49,602 bases of DNA. Source: Chloroflexota bacterium. GTDB lineage: Bacteria; Chloroflexota; Dehalococcoidia; Lucifugimonadales; Australimonadaceae. The stretch spans positions 1 through 49,602 of the forward strand of contig JAQCEV010000008.1 in NCBI GenBank assembly GCA_027618515.1. Reading direction: 5' to 3'. The notes beneath the pieces are model-generated. The model did no database searches. It was not told the DNA's origin and was given only the letters and a program-made list of their open reading frames with translations. Made by a program: the position numbers and the translations under genes. Positions within the stretch are counted from its first letter, which is position 1, and the number at the start of each line of letters is the position of its first letter. Below are positions 25,736 through 33,599 of the stretch, in pieces.

Positions 25736-26152
25736 CTAGGACGCGGGCTTGAACTTAGGCAGCGTGACCTCATCGGTCACTTCATCAAACGTCACTTCCA
25801 CGGCCATGCCTATCTTGATGTGCTCGTCGTCGAACTCGACCCCGACCAGGTTTGTGGGCATACGAGGCCCCTCGTCTAGGTCGATCAGCGCGGCCACGTA
25901 GGGCACGGCGTCCCGGAACGGCGGTATAGGGCCACGTTCAACGATCGAGTACGCGTGCAGCGTGCCCTTGCCGCTGGCCTGGATCCACGACACGTCGTTC
26001 GAGTAGCACTTCGGGCAGATGTCGCGCGGGTAGAAGTACGCATCGCCGCAGGTGTTGCACTTGCGAAGCCACAACTCGTGGGCTTGAGCCTTCTCCCAGT
26101 AGAAATCAGACTCAGGCTGCTTCGTGGGTAGCGGTAGCTTGTAGTCAGCCAT
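25736..26152 (-). CDS. Zn-ribbon OB-fold protein (DUF35 family)
   Basis: 138 residues. A rubredoxin-like zinc ribbon (CNTCGDAYFYPRDICPKC, two CxxC pairs at about 32-49) is followed by an OB-fold domain with GTLHAYSIVER and VAALIDLDEGPRM. These DUF35 proteins partner with thiolase-like enzymes and are thought to place acyl-CoA substrates. The start overlaps the stop of the thiolase-like gene by one base (position 26152), so the two are translated together and probably form one complex. In steroid degradation a similar pair, Ltp2 with the ChsH2 DUF35 domain, is a retro-aldolase. Confidence 0.9.
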   Translation of the reverse strand: MADYKLPLPTKQPESDFYWEKAQAHELWLRKCNTCGDAYFYPRDICPKCYSNDVSWIQASGKGTLHAYSIVERGPIPPFRDAVPYVAALIDLDEGPRMPTNLVGVEFDDEHIKIGMAVEVTFDEVTDEVTLPKFKPAS

Positions 26153-27294
26153 TAGTCGACCCCCAAAATGATGGTGCCGGTGGAGGAAAGCAATCCCCCG
26201 GTTCCGTTCACCAGGCTAAGTTTCGGATCCTTGAGTTGTCGTTCGCCCGTCTCACCACGCAATTGTCGAACGGCTTCCACGATCAAGAAGATGCCGTACA
26301 TACCTGGGTGCGTGTAAGAGAGGCCGCCACCACTCGTGTTCAGCGGCCAGTCGCCTCCGGGGGCGCTGCGCTGGTTGGCCAGGAAGTCCGGCCCTTCGCC
26401 TGGCCCACAGAAGCCCAGCGACTCCAGCGTCGCCAGGACGGTGTACGTGAACGAGTCGTAGATCATCGTGAGGTCGATGTCTTTGTGCGTCACCCCTGCC
26501 ATCGCCAGGGCCGCTGGCCCCGTGATTGCGGCAGGAGTCACCGTCAGGTCGGGCATCTGGTGGATCAACGAGTGATCGTGGTGCTCGGCCGCTCCCAGCA
26601 CGTACACGGGCGCCTTCGGCAGCGTCTTCGCTCGCTCAGCAGACGTCACTACGACGGCTGCGCCAGCGTCGGTAACCAGACAGCAGTCCAGGAGGTGGAA
26701 CGGCCGAGCGATCCACCTTGAGTTGTGGTAATCGTCGAACGTCATCGGGTCGCGCATCATCGCCTTAGGGTTCATCTGAGCCCACTTGCGGGTCGACACC
26801 GCGATCTCAGCCAACGCCTGGCGCGTGCGCTCCTCACCGTATTGGTGCATGTAGCGTGATGCCGCCATCGCGTAGTTCACCGGCGGGCCGATGATTCCGT
26901 AAGGTGAGTCGTACTGAGCGGAAGGAAGATTAGGGTCGCGTCCGTACGGCGCTCGTGCGCTGCGCCCCATCTGACCATGCGTGATGAGGGCAACCTCGCA
27001 GTAGCCTGCGTTGATCGCAGCGATGGCGTGCGCCACGTGAATCACGAACGACGACCCTCCAACGCTGGTGCTATCGGTGTACGTTGGCTTGATGCCTAGG
27101 AACTCGGCAACGTCGTAGTTCCAGTAGCCAGCCGTGAAGAAGCCGTCTACATCGTCCTTGGTCAGGGCAGCGTCCGCGAGAGCGTTGCGCGCGGCTTCCA
27201 TGTGCATCATCAGCGCGGATTTACCGGGCACGATTCCGATCTCGTCCGATTCCGCGACCCCAACGATGGCCGCAGTCTTGGATAGGTTTGCCAT
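26152..27294 (-). CDS. Thiolase-like protein (lipid-transfer/SCP2 type), probably non-thiolytic
   Basis: 380 residues with thiolase fold. The segment where thiolases carry the nucleophilic cysteine reads TSVGGSSFVIH (76-86), with no Cys, so classical thiolysis is unlikely. Conserved near the C-terminus: MIYDSFTY (278-284), NTSGGGLSYTHPGMYG (319-334) and NGTGG. This matches the SCP2/Ltp2-like group that pairs with DUF35 proteins; tyrosines at 279 and 327 lie where Ltp2-type aldolases have catalytic tyrosines, but that alignment is by eye. The ATG at 27294 has GAGGGA 4 bases upstream. First gene of an operon with the DUF35 and cupin genes. Confidence 0.87.
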   Translation of the reverse strand: MANLSKTAAIVGVAESDEIGIVPGKSALMMHMEAARNALADAALTKDDVDGFFTAGYWNYDVAEFLGIKPTYTDSTSVGGSSFVIHVAHAIAAINAGYCEVALITHGQMGRSARAPYGRDPNLPSAQYDSPYGIIGPPVNYAMAASRYMHQYGEERTRQALAEIAVSTRKWAQMNPKAMMRDPMTFDDYHNSRWIARPFHLLDCCLVTDAGAAVVVTSAERAKTLPKAPVYVLGAAEHHDHSLIHQMPDLTVTPAAITGPAALAMAGVTHKDIDLTMIYDSFTYTVLATLESLGFCGPGEGPDFLANQRSAPGGDWPLNTSGGGLSYTHPGMYGIFLIVEAVRQLRGETGERQLKDPKLSLVNGTGGLLSSTGTIILGVD

Positions 27295-27413
27295 TGGTTC
27301 CCTCTATTCCCCCTAGATCCCTAAGAGCCCCGCTCGCGGGGGCCGCAGTATAGACGGGGAGCTAGCGAGGGGCTACCTAGTAATTACGTGGTAACCACCT
27401 GGAACCAATCGCG

Positions 27414-28619
27414 CTAGACCTGTCGGCGACCCTCGACGAACCAGGTCTGCATCTCGCCCTTGCCCTTCACGGGGATAACACCCCTGGAAGTGCACGTGAA
27501 GTCGGCCTCAACCAGGTCGAAGGTGCTTTGGGATATGTGGACTTTACCGACTTCCCCCGTCGACTCCATGCGACTCGCCACATTCACGGCATCGCCCCAC
27601 AGGTCGTAGTGGAATTTGGATGTTCCGACTATGCCAGCCACCACCGGCCCTGAGTTGATCCCGAACCGGAACTCCAGCCGCTGCCCGTTGCGCGCGGGGA
27701 TATTCGCCGACGCCTGAATCAGATCGAGGGCGCAGGCCACCAGGGCTGGAGCGTGATCCTCTCTGGCTACAGGGACACCCGAGCCCACCATGTACCCGTC
27801 CCCAATGGTCCGAAGCTTCTCCAGGCCATGGCGCTCCACCACCTCGTCGAAACTCGTGAACACTTCGTTCAGCCAGTCCACAACCTCTGTCGGCTGGAAC
27901 TGAGCGAATAACGGGGTGGAGCCAACGCCGTCCGCGAACAGGATGCTCGCCGATGCGTAGCTGTCTGCCACCAGGCCGCTATCCCTCTTCAGCCGCTCGG
28001 CTATCGATGGCGGAAGAACGCTCAGCAAGAGTTGGTTCGCTAACGCCCGCTCTCTCAACGTCGATGTCACGAAATAGCCAGCGAACGCGAAGACTACAAG
28101 GGACGCGATACCAAGGTTTAGCCCGAAGTAAAAACGCCTAAGGGCATCACTGGAAGGATCGGCTTGCGAGGACAAATACCCGTCGAACAACACTGTGGAA
28201 ATGACGAGCAGCAAGTAGACGATGATCCAGAATCCCGCAGCCCTGAACGACAGAAACATCAGAGCGACCAACGGCCCTATGAATGCCCAGAGCAACACGA
28301 CGCGAGAGTCGAACATCCCGCCGATCGTCCACTGGATCGCGGCGGTCACCAGCATGATCGAGCTTATCTGCGCATAGACGGCAATCTTGTGTTTCCTGGT
28401 CAGATGAGACAACAGGATCGAAGCCCCAACCACCAGCACGAAGAAGAGAGGGAGCGCAGTGACAAGGGAAAAGCCATAGACCACAGCGTACATAGCGGCC
28501 CAACCAAGGCCGGCCACACAGCAAGACGAGGCCACCAAAAGGATGGCGTTCTTTTCAGACCTGGCTTCCTGGCCTTCTCCGGCTTCGAAAGCGAAGCTTT
28601 GAATGGCCCCAGATATCAT
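27414..28619 (-). CDS. Membrane-bound class III adenylate/guanylate cyclase
   Basis: About 401 residues from the ATG at 28619; the frame stays open to a TTG at 28724 that would add 35 residues. Six hydrophobic helices in the N-terminal half precede a linker with LLLSVLPPSIAERLK and a cyclase homology domain. Catalytic features seen: ILFADGVGSTPLF (first metal Asp), LEKLRTIGDGYM (Lys and second metal Asp) and YDLWGDAVNVASRME (Asp plus the Asn/Arg transition-state pair). Lys and Asp at the purine-selecting positions favour ATP, so cAMP production is likely. This six-TM layout resembles bacterial integral membrane cyclases. Neither start has a clear ribosome site. Upstream is the repeat-rich gap containing decamer arrays B2 and A2. 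Confidence 0.87.
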   Translation of the reverse strand: MISGAIQSFAFEAGEGQEARSEKNAILLVASSCCVAGLGWAAMYAVVYGFSLVTALPLFFVLVVGASILLSHLTRKHKIAVYAQISSIMLVTAAIQWTIGGMFDSRVVLLWAFIGPLVALMFLSFRAAGFWIIVYLLLVISTVLFDGYLSSQADPSSDALRRFYFGLNLGIASLVVFAFAGYFVTSTLRERALANQLLLSVLPPSIAERLKRDSGLVADSYASASILFADGVGSTPLFAQFQPTEVVDWLNEVFTSFDEVVERHGLEKLRTIGDGYMVGSGVPVAREDHAPALVACALDLIQASANIPARNGQRLEFRFGINSGPVVAGIVGTSKFHYDLWGDAVNVASRMESTGEVGKVHISQSTFDLVEADFTCTSRGVIPVKGKGEMQTWFVEGRRQV

Positions 28620-28834
28620 CGCGATCAAGGTTGCACCTTCATGGGCCGAATATAACAACAAACCAAACGACGCGCCTAGGATGGCTCGAGGACCGCGATC
28701 GATGGATTGCCATAACTGTGACAATTACCTGTATCGCGTTCGCCATGTTACACATTATCCTGCCCCCGAACGACCTACGCCACACACGTACTAGCGCCCC
28801 GAAGAGACAAACCACACTCCTCAGATCCCAGAGG

Positions 28835-28874
28835 CAAATGAGACAAAATGAGACGTTTTGAGACACATCAAGAC
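28835..28874 (+). repeat. Phased decamer array B2 (four 10-bp units)
   Basis: Four contiguous units: caaatgagac, aaaatgagac, gttttgagac, acatcaagac. The terminal decamer is identical to that of the other three arrays; units 2 and 4 match array B1. Located about 110-215 bases upstream of the cyclase start, depending on the start chosen. Confidence 0.75.
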
Positions 28875-28882
28875 GCGCAATG

Positions 28883-29118
28883 CCAAGAGGCCCGAGGGCT
28901 CGCCCCGACCTGCTACACGACTGAGCCCTCCAACGAGCCCGGAGCTCCCGGAGCGCCGAGCGACCTTTAGTCCCAGCGGCGAAGCCAAGAGATTCGAGGG
29001 CGAGCCCCGACCTGCTACACGACCGAACCCACCAACGAGCCCGGGGAGTTCCCGGAGCGCCGAGCGACCTTTAGTCCCAGCGGCGAAGCCAAGAGATCCG
29101 AGGACTCGCACCAATCTC
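28883..29118. repeat. Tandem direct repeat, units of 102 and 104 bp plus a partial third
   Basis: Unit 1 is 28883-28984, unit 2 is 28985-29088, and a third partial unit starts at 29089 and fades by about 29118. Each begins ccaagag and shares long identical blocks, for example the segment around ctttagtcccagcggcgaag. The repeat fills most of the gap between decamer arrays B2 and A2. GC-rich with imperfect internal palindromes; not convincingly coding. Confidence 0.8.
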
Positions 29119-29150
29119 GATCGTGGGTCGCTTTGAGTCGAACCCAGGAG

Positions 29151-29190
29151 CAAATGCAACAGAATATTACAAAATGCAACACATCAAGAC
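29151..29190 (+). repeat. Phased decamer array A2 (four 10-bp units)
   Basis: Four contiguous units: caaatgcaac, agaatattac, aaaatgcaac, acatcaagac. It has the same orientation and terminal unit as A1, B1 and B2, and ends 41 bases before the stop-side of the carbinolamine dehydratase gene. It is followed by gcacgc, as in B1. Confidence 0.75.
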
Positions 29191-29231
29191 GCACGCGAGA
29201 TAAGCCGTCTTAGCGGACTTGCTCTCTCTAT

Positions 29232-29555
29232 CTACCCCTGGGCGACGACGTCGGTCTTCGCAGCCATGATGAAATCGTCGCGAGTGATGCCTCCACGGTC
29301 ATGGGACCACCACCGGACGATAGCCTCGCCCCACGAGAGGGTGATCTCGGGGTGATGTTCTTCGTTCTCAGCGACCGCCCCGACCTTGTTGACGAAGACC
29401 ATCGCGGCGGCGAACGTCGGGAACGTGAATTTCTTTCGGAGCTTGGTCATGTTGTCCTCGGTGATCGACCAGCCGTCGACCTCTTTGGACAGCAACGCGA
29501 TCTCACGCGGGCTGGACTTCGGGGCCAGGGTTATGGGCTCGTCGGCGAGTGGCAT
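29232..29555 (-). CDS. Pterin-4a-carbinolamine dehydratase
   Basis: 107 residues, normal length. The active-site region reads EEHHPEITLSWGEAIVRWWSHDRGGITRDD (about 64-93), with the His-His-Pro and downstream Trp/His/Asp of the family motif. The enzyme dehydrates 4a-hydroxytetrahydropterin during recycling of the cofactor of aromatic amino acid hydroxylases; in bacteria it can also act in molybdopterin-related or unassigned roles. No phenylalanine hydroxylase is in the window. A dihydropteridine-reductase-like SDR lies 5 kb away at 34675. The ATG at 29555 has GAGGAGA 8 bases upstream. Confidence 0.9.
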   Translation of the reverse strand: MPLADEPITLAPKSSPREIALLSKEVDGWSITEDNMTKLRKKFTFPTFAAAMVFVNKVGAVAENEEHHPEITLSWGEAIVRWWSHDRGGITRDDFIMAAKTDVVAQG

Positions 29556-29701
29556 GCGCAGAGTCTCCTCAGGGAAGTATGGGGATTATAGGCTTGGCGT
29601 GATGCGTGCCGGTTTCATGGCCAATTTGCATAGACTTAGGCTGCGGCGTTCAATAGCGGCGCCCACCCGTACCACATCAGAGACAGACAAGAGGCCCCGA
29701 T

Positions 29702-31378
29702 ATGACCATCTCCGGCGCTCAAGCCATCACCCGTTCACTCCGACTCGAAGGCGTGGACACCATATTCACGGTAGCGGGCGATCACATCTTGCCCCTGCTG
29801 GACGTGCTAGCGGACGAGGGATTCAGGCTGATCGACTGTAGGCACGAGCAGGCGGCAGTGCACATGGCCGACGCCTGGGGCCGCATCACTGGGCGCTTGG
29901 GTGTGACGGCGGTGACCACTCCAGGGCACGCCAACGCGATCCCTGGGCTGGCGAATGCTATGTCCACCGAAAGCCCGGTGCTGAACATATCAGGCTCTGC
30001 CGATATGAAGAACTATTCACGTGGGATCATGCAGGAGATCGACCAGATCAACATGGCCAAGCCCGTCACCAAAGGGGCGTGGCTAGTGCATGAGGCGTCA
30101 CGCATCCCTGACTTCATCGCGCTTGCCGCACGTACGTGCTTCGAGGGACGGCGTGGCCCCACTCACCTCACGATCCCCGTCGATGTCCAATCGCAGTTGT
30201 TCGATGAAACCTCGGTGAGTTGGCCGACGACCGCGTCAACTCGGCGCAGCAGCGCTGCTCTAGGCGCGCCGGACCAGATCACGGAGGCTGTACGCCTGTT
30301 GAAGGCTGCGCAGCGTCCACTGATCGTCGCAAGCACCCCCGCAGCCTACGGCGAGTGGACCGACATCTACGAACGCTTCATCGAGACGACCAAGATGCCG
30401 TTCATGACAGAGGAAGCAGCGCGTGGCGTGGTACCGGACGATCACCCGTACTGCTTCGGGTTCTTTGACCTGTCGCAGCACCAAACAGCGAACCTGATCC
30501 GCGAGGCTGACTGCGTCCTGTTGCTCGGCAAGATGCTCGACTTCACCATCGGCTATGGCCTGCCTCCCATCATCGCCGCGGATGCGAAGGTGATTCAGGT
30601 TGATCCATCGGCCATGCAGATCGGACGTAACCGAGGCGTCGACGTCGGCATCGTCGGCGACGTTGGGCCCATAGTCGCCCAGCTCGCGGAGGAGGCTCAG
30701 AAATCATCGTGGGATGAACTGCCGTGGGTGCAACGTTTCCGTGACCTCACTGCCAGCCACACCGAGCGTATGAACGCGTTCGTTACGGACGAGGTTCCGC
30801 TCCGGTCCATGCGCGTTCACGCTGTGATCGCTGCGCAGTTGCGCCCCGACGACGTGTTGGTGTTCGACGGCGGCGACTACGCCTACTTCGGACGAGCCAC
30901 GCTGCCCGCTCGGGCACCTCGGAGTTGGTATTACCTGCCGAACTTAGGAATGCTGGGCTCCGCCGTGCCGGTTGCGATGGCCGCCAAGTTGGCCAAGCCC
31001 GATTCTCGCGTTTTATGCATCACCGGTGATGGCGCCTTCGGATTCAACGCGATGGAGATCGACACCGCCGTTCGGCTAGGGCTGAACATCGTGGTGGTGT
31101 TGGGTAACGATGCGGCATGGGGGATCGATAAGAATCTCCAGATCGGCATCTATGGCAAAGCCGTCATCACCGACCTGGCACCTTCGCGCTACGACATCGT
31201 TGCGGAGGGATTGGGCGCTTACGGTGAGTTGGTGGAGCAACCTGAAGATATCGCCCCTGCGTTGGAGCGGGCGCTCGCTGCCGGTCGTCCAGCGCTGCTG
31301 AACATCTTGGTGCAAAGCCAGATAAGCCCACGCGCCCAAGCGGTGGTGGACTCGCGTAAGAGCCAGGGAGCGTTCTGA
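29702..31378 (+). CDS. Thiamine pyrophosphate enzyme, acetolactate synthase-like large subunit
   Basis: 558 residues with the three-domain TPP-enzyme layout. N-terminal Pyr domain: VAGDHILPLLD and CRHEQAAVHMADAWGR, with catalytic Glu49. Central domain about 195-330. C-terminal PP domain: ITGDGAFGFNAMEIDTAVR (GDG...N type TPP/Mg site) and VVLGNDAAWG. No small regulatory subunit follows, so catabolic relatives (benzoylformate decarboxylase-like, glyoxylate carboligase-like or oxalyl-CoA type) are as likely as valine/isoleucine synthesis. The ATG at 29702 follows AGAGG. The ketopantoate-reductase-like gene follows after 54 bases on the same strand, so they may act on linked 2-keto acids. Confidence 0.88.
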   Translation: MTISGAQAITRSLRLEGVDTIFTVAGDHILPLLDVLADEGFRLIDCRHEQAAVHMADAWGRITGRLGVTAVTTPGHANAIPGLANAMSTESPVLNISGSADMKNYSRGIMQEIDQINMAKPVTKGAWLVHEASRIPDFIALAARTCFEGRRGPTHLTIPVDVQSQLFDETSVSWPTTASTRRSSAALGAPDQITEAVRLLKAAQRPLIVASTPAAYGEWTDIYERFIETTKMPFMTEEAARGVVPDDHPYCFGFFDLSQHQTANLIREADCVLLLGKMLDFTIGYGLPPIIAADAKVIQVDPSAMQIGRNRGVDVGIVGDVGPIVAQLAEEAQKSSWDELPWVQRFRDLTASHTERMNAFVTDEVPLRSMRVHAVIAAQLRPDDVLVFDGGDYAYFGRATLPARAPRSWYYLPNLGMLGSAVPVAMAAKLAKPDSRVLCITGDGAFGFNAMEIDTAVRLGLNIVVVLGNDAAWGIDKNLQIGIYGKAVITDLAPSRYDIVAEGLGAYGELVEQPEDIAPALERALAAGRPALLNILVQSQISPRAQAVVDSRKSQGAF

Positions 31379-31432
31379 ACCGCCGCACGCGACCAACCGC
31401 CCGCACCGTGGATACAGATTGGAGCAAGAGGA

Positions 31433-32503
31433 ATGACTGAGAATATCGTGATCTATGGCGCAGGAGCTATTGGCTCACAGATCGCTGGCCGGATGCACGG
31501 TGCGGGGCACCCCGTGACCGTGGTCGAGCCCTGGGAGCCTCAGCGACAGGCCATGCAGCAGTCAGGCATCACCGTCCACAACGAGATGGAAGGTGGACCG
31601 GACGAACATTACAACCCTCCAGTCATCGCTCCCGATGAACTTGATCAGTTGCCTGGGCCCATCGACACCCTGTTCCTGTGCGTGAAGTCCTTCGACACGC
31701 TGGCTGCGCTGGAGAACGTGCTGCCGCACCTGGCGACAGACGGCCTCGTGGTCAGCATGCAGAACAGCGTGAACGAGGAGTGGATCGCGCCGGTCGTGGG
31801 CGTCGATCGTACGGTCGGCGGGGTCATCTTGATCAACGCGGTACTCCTGGAGCCGGGTCACGTGACATTGACCTCTTCAGTCAGTCGCGCGAGTGCCGCA
31901 AACCGCGATCTGCCGGGTGTCTACGTAGGCGAGTACCAAAGGCCCGCCGGAGAGAAAGCTCGCCGCGTTGCGGCCTTGCTGAACTCAGTGTGGCCTGCCG
32001 TCGCCGTCGACGACCTCATGCACGAGCGTTGGTCGAAGCTAGCGAACAACACCATGATGAATACCGTGAGCGCAATCAGTGGTTTGCGTTCGAAGCTAGC
32101 GCTGGGAACACCTGAGGCTCGACGCCTTATCGTTGAGATAGCTGCCGAGACGCTGCGCGTGGCCGAAGGAGAGGGATACCCACTGGAAACCCTCATGGGC
32201 GACTACTCAGCGGCAGATATCTTCGCTGGCGCGGAGGGACGCTCCGATGTTGTCGATGAGGGGCTGGCCGGTAGGGCCGCGTTGGTGAGCGAAAGCGCCA
32301 CGACATCCATGCTCCAGGACGTGCTGCGCGAACGGCAGACCGAGGTGGACTTCTTCTCAGGGCTCATCGCTGAAAAAGGCGCTGCGCACGGGATCGACAC
32401 GCCATTCTGTCGCGCAGCGACGGAGGTCGCACACCGAGTTGAGGCTGGGCAGGCCGCAAGTGTCGATAACATCGCGGAAGTCTTCCGGCTGGCCGGGGAC
32501 TAA
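31433..32503 (+). CDS. Ketopantoate reductase-like protein (PanE/ApbA family)
   Basis: 356 residues, somewhat longer than typical PanE (about 300). The N-terminal nucleotide-binding motif is YGAGAIGSQIAG (8-19). FLCVKSFDT holds a conserved Lys, and the C-terminal helical domain has HERWSKLANNTMMNTVSAISG with the Lys/Asn pair that binds the keto acid. The reaction would be NAD(P)H-dependent reduction of a 2-keto acid; pantothenate synthesis is possible, but the tandem TPP enzyme upstream suggests a catabolic or substrate-specific dehydrogenase. The ATG at 31433 follows AAGAGGA. Confidence 0.88.
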   Translation: MTENIVIYGAGAIGSQIAGRMHGAGHPVTVVEPWEPQRQAMQQSGITVHNEMEGGPDEHYNPPVIAPDELDQLPGPIDTLFLCVKSFDTLAALENVLPHLATDGLVVSMQNSVNEEWIAPVVGVDRTVGGVILINAVLLEPGHVTLTSSVSRASAANRDLPGVYVGEYQRPAGEKARRVAALLNSVWPAVAVDDLMHERWSKLANNTMMNTVSAISGLRSKLALGTPEARRLIVEIAAETLRVAEGEGYPLETLMGDYSAADIFAGAEGRSDVVDEGLAGRAALVSESATTSMLQDVLRERQTEVDFFSGLIAEKGAAHGIDTPFCRAATEVAHRVEAGQAASVDNIAEVFRLAGD

Positions 32504-32527
32504 CTCGTCGGGCACCAAGCAGAGAGC

Positions 32528-33226
32528 TTACTGCTCAGGGTAGAAGCCCCACTCCGATTCGAAGCCGCAGTAGGTGCACGTGATCGGAACCGAAACTGTT
32601 CCGTGACTCTGGCACTCAGGGCAGTCGAATGTTTGCTTGGCTGCGAAACCCAGCGAGGCCTGAGATGCCTCGGTCAATTGCTGGAGCGTAGCCGCGATGC
32701 CTTGGACGCTCGCAGTTAGTGCGTCCAGCGTTTGCTTCAATTCGACGAGCTGCTGAGGGTCAACGCTCTCGGCTGGCTGAGCGCCGATCCCATTGGACTC
32801 CAGCAAGGTGAGCTTGTCCTCGAGGTCTTGGACGCGCTCCTTGATCGGGTCATTGGCGCTGGTGGACGAGGCGGACCAGCGGCGCATCTTCACGCCAGCA
32901 GCGTCCTCCGATTCTTCACCGGCTTCGATCGTTTGCGGAGGATCGGCGACCGGTAGAGAGTCATCGGCAGCAAGAGCCTTTACAGCCGCAAGTTCTTCCT
33001 CCGTCAGCGCTCCGAGCGGTTCTTCGATGGCCGGATCGTCACCGAGGGGGTCAACATCAGCGGACGCAGCAGGAGTCGCTTCCGCTTCAGCGGCCACAGG
33101 AGCGGCAGCGGTAGTGTCGTTGTCCTCGGCCAGCACGATAGCGTCTAGCTCGTCGTCCTCGGCCTCATCTTGCTCAGATGCGTTCTGCGTCATCAACGCA
33201 TCGATCGCCGCCTGAGACATCACCAT
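32528..33226 (-). CDS. Uncharacterised acidic coiled-coil protein with C-terminal zinc ribbon
   Basis: 232 residues; not recognised as a known family. The N-terminal 110 residues are very rich in Asp, Glu and Ala and probably disordered. Residues about 128-195 are predicted by eye to form a coiled coil (DPIKERVQDLEDKLTLLES and QLVELKQTLDALTASVQG). The end carries two CxxC pairs (CPEC and CTYC, about 205-222), a zinc-ribbon-like motif. No TM helix. The ATG at 33226 has GGAGGT 6 bases upstream. Divergent from the binding-protein-like gene at 33600. The layout recalls small DNA- or ribosome-associated adaptors, but no function can be assigned. Confidence 0.65.
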   Translation of the reverse strand: MVMSQAAIDALMTQNASEQDEAEDDELDAIVLAEDNDTTAAAPVAAEAEATPAASADVDPLGDDPAIEEPLGALTEEELAAVKALAADDSLPVADPPQTIEAGEESEDAAGVKMRRWSASSTSANDPIKERVQDLEDKLTLLESNGIGAQPAESVDPQQLVELKQTLDALTASVQGIAATLQQLTEASQASLGFAAKQTFDCPECQSHGTVSVPITCTYCGFESEWGFYPEQ

Positions 33227-33599
33227 CTCTGAACCTCCGGTAGTAGCCTTCGGACGTTCCTGATTCCCGATTCAGGGTCGCGTCCGGCTGGAGTGGTCGG
33301 ACCCCGCTCCAGCGTCCAAGCGATTGTCACGTTTCTAGGAGCGGCTTGGCAGCGTGCCAGCACCCAATCCAGAGTGGGGAATCTCCCAATGTGCGCCCGC
33401 GTGGAATCTTGAGTATGGTGCGGGCCCTGTCGGATTCCATCGTTCTTTGGTACCAGGCGCTGGTGGCCCTTCGTAGCCCCCGAGGCTGCCTTCGTCGCCT
33501 TGACACCGACGGTGGCGCAGCGTTAGATACGGCTCGCTGTTCCTCACGACTGATGTCGTGGCCGATGAACCGCGTAGAACCCTCAAGAAGGAGACCTAG
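33227..33599. other. 373-bp divergent intergenic region
   Basis: It lies between two divergent genes and must hold both promoters. The only structure I see is a hairpin with 7-bp arms at 33287-33293 and 33307-33313. No repeat, RNA gene or convincing ORF was found. Confidence 0.5.

Noticed and set aside
27327-27343. GC-rich hairpin after the cyclase gene as a terminator.
   Set aside because: Arms are imperfect (unequal G and C runs), loop too small and no T-run.
28883-29118. The tandem repeat read as a coding sequence.
   Set aside because: Open frames exist but the translation is low-complexity and unit lengths 102 and 104 are not both multiples of three, which would shift the frame.
28835-29190. 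Decamer arrays and the 102/104-bp repeat considered as a CRISPR array.
   Set aside because: There are no regular spacers between the repeats, units are contiguous, and no cas genes are present.
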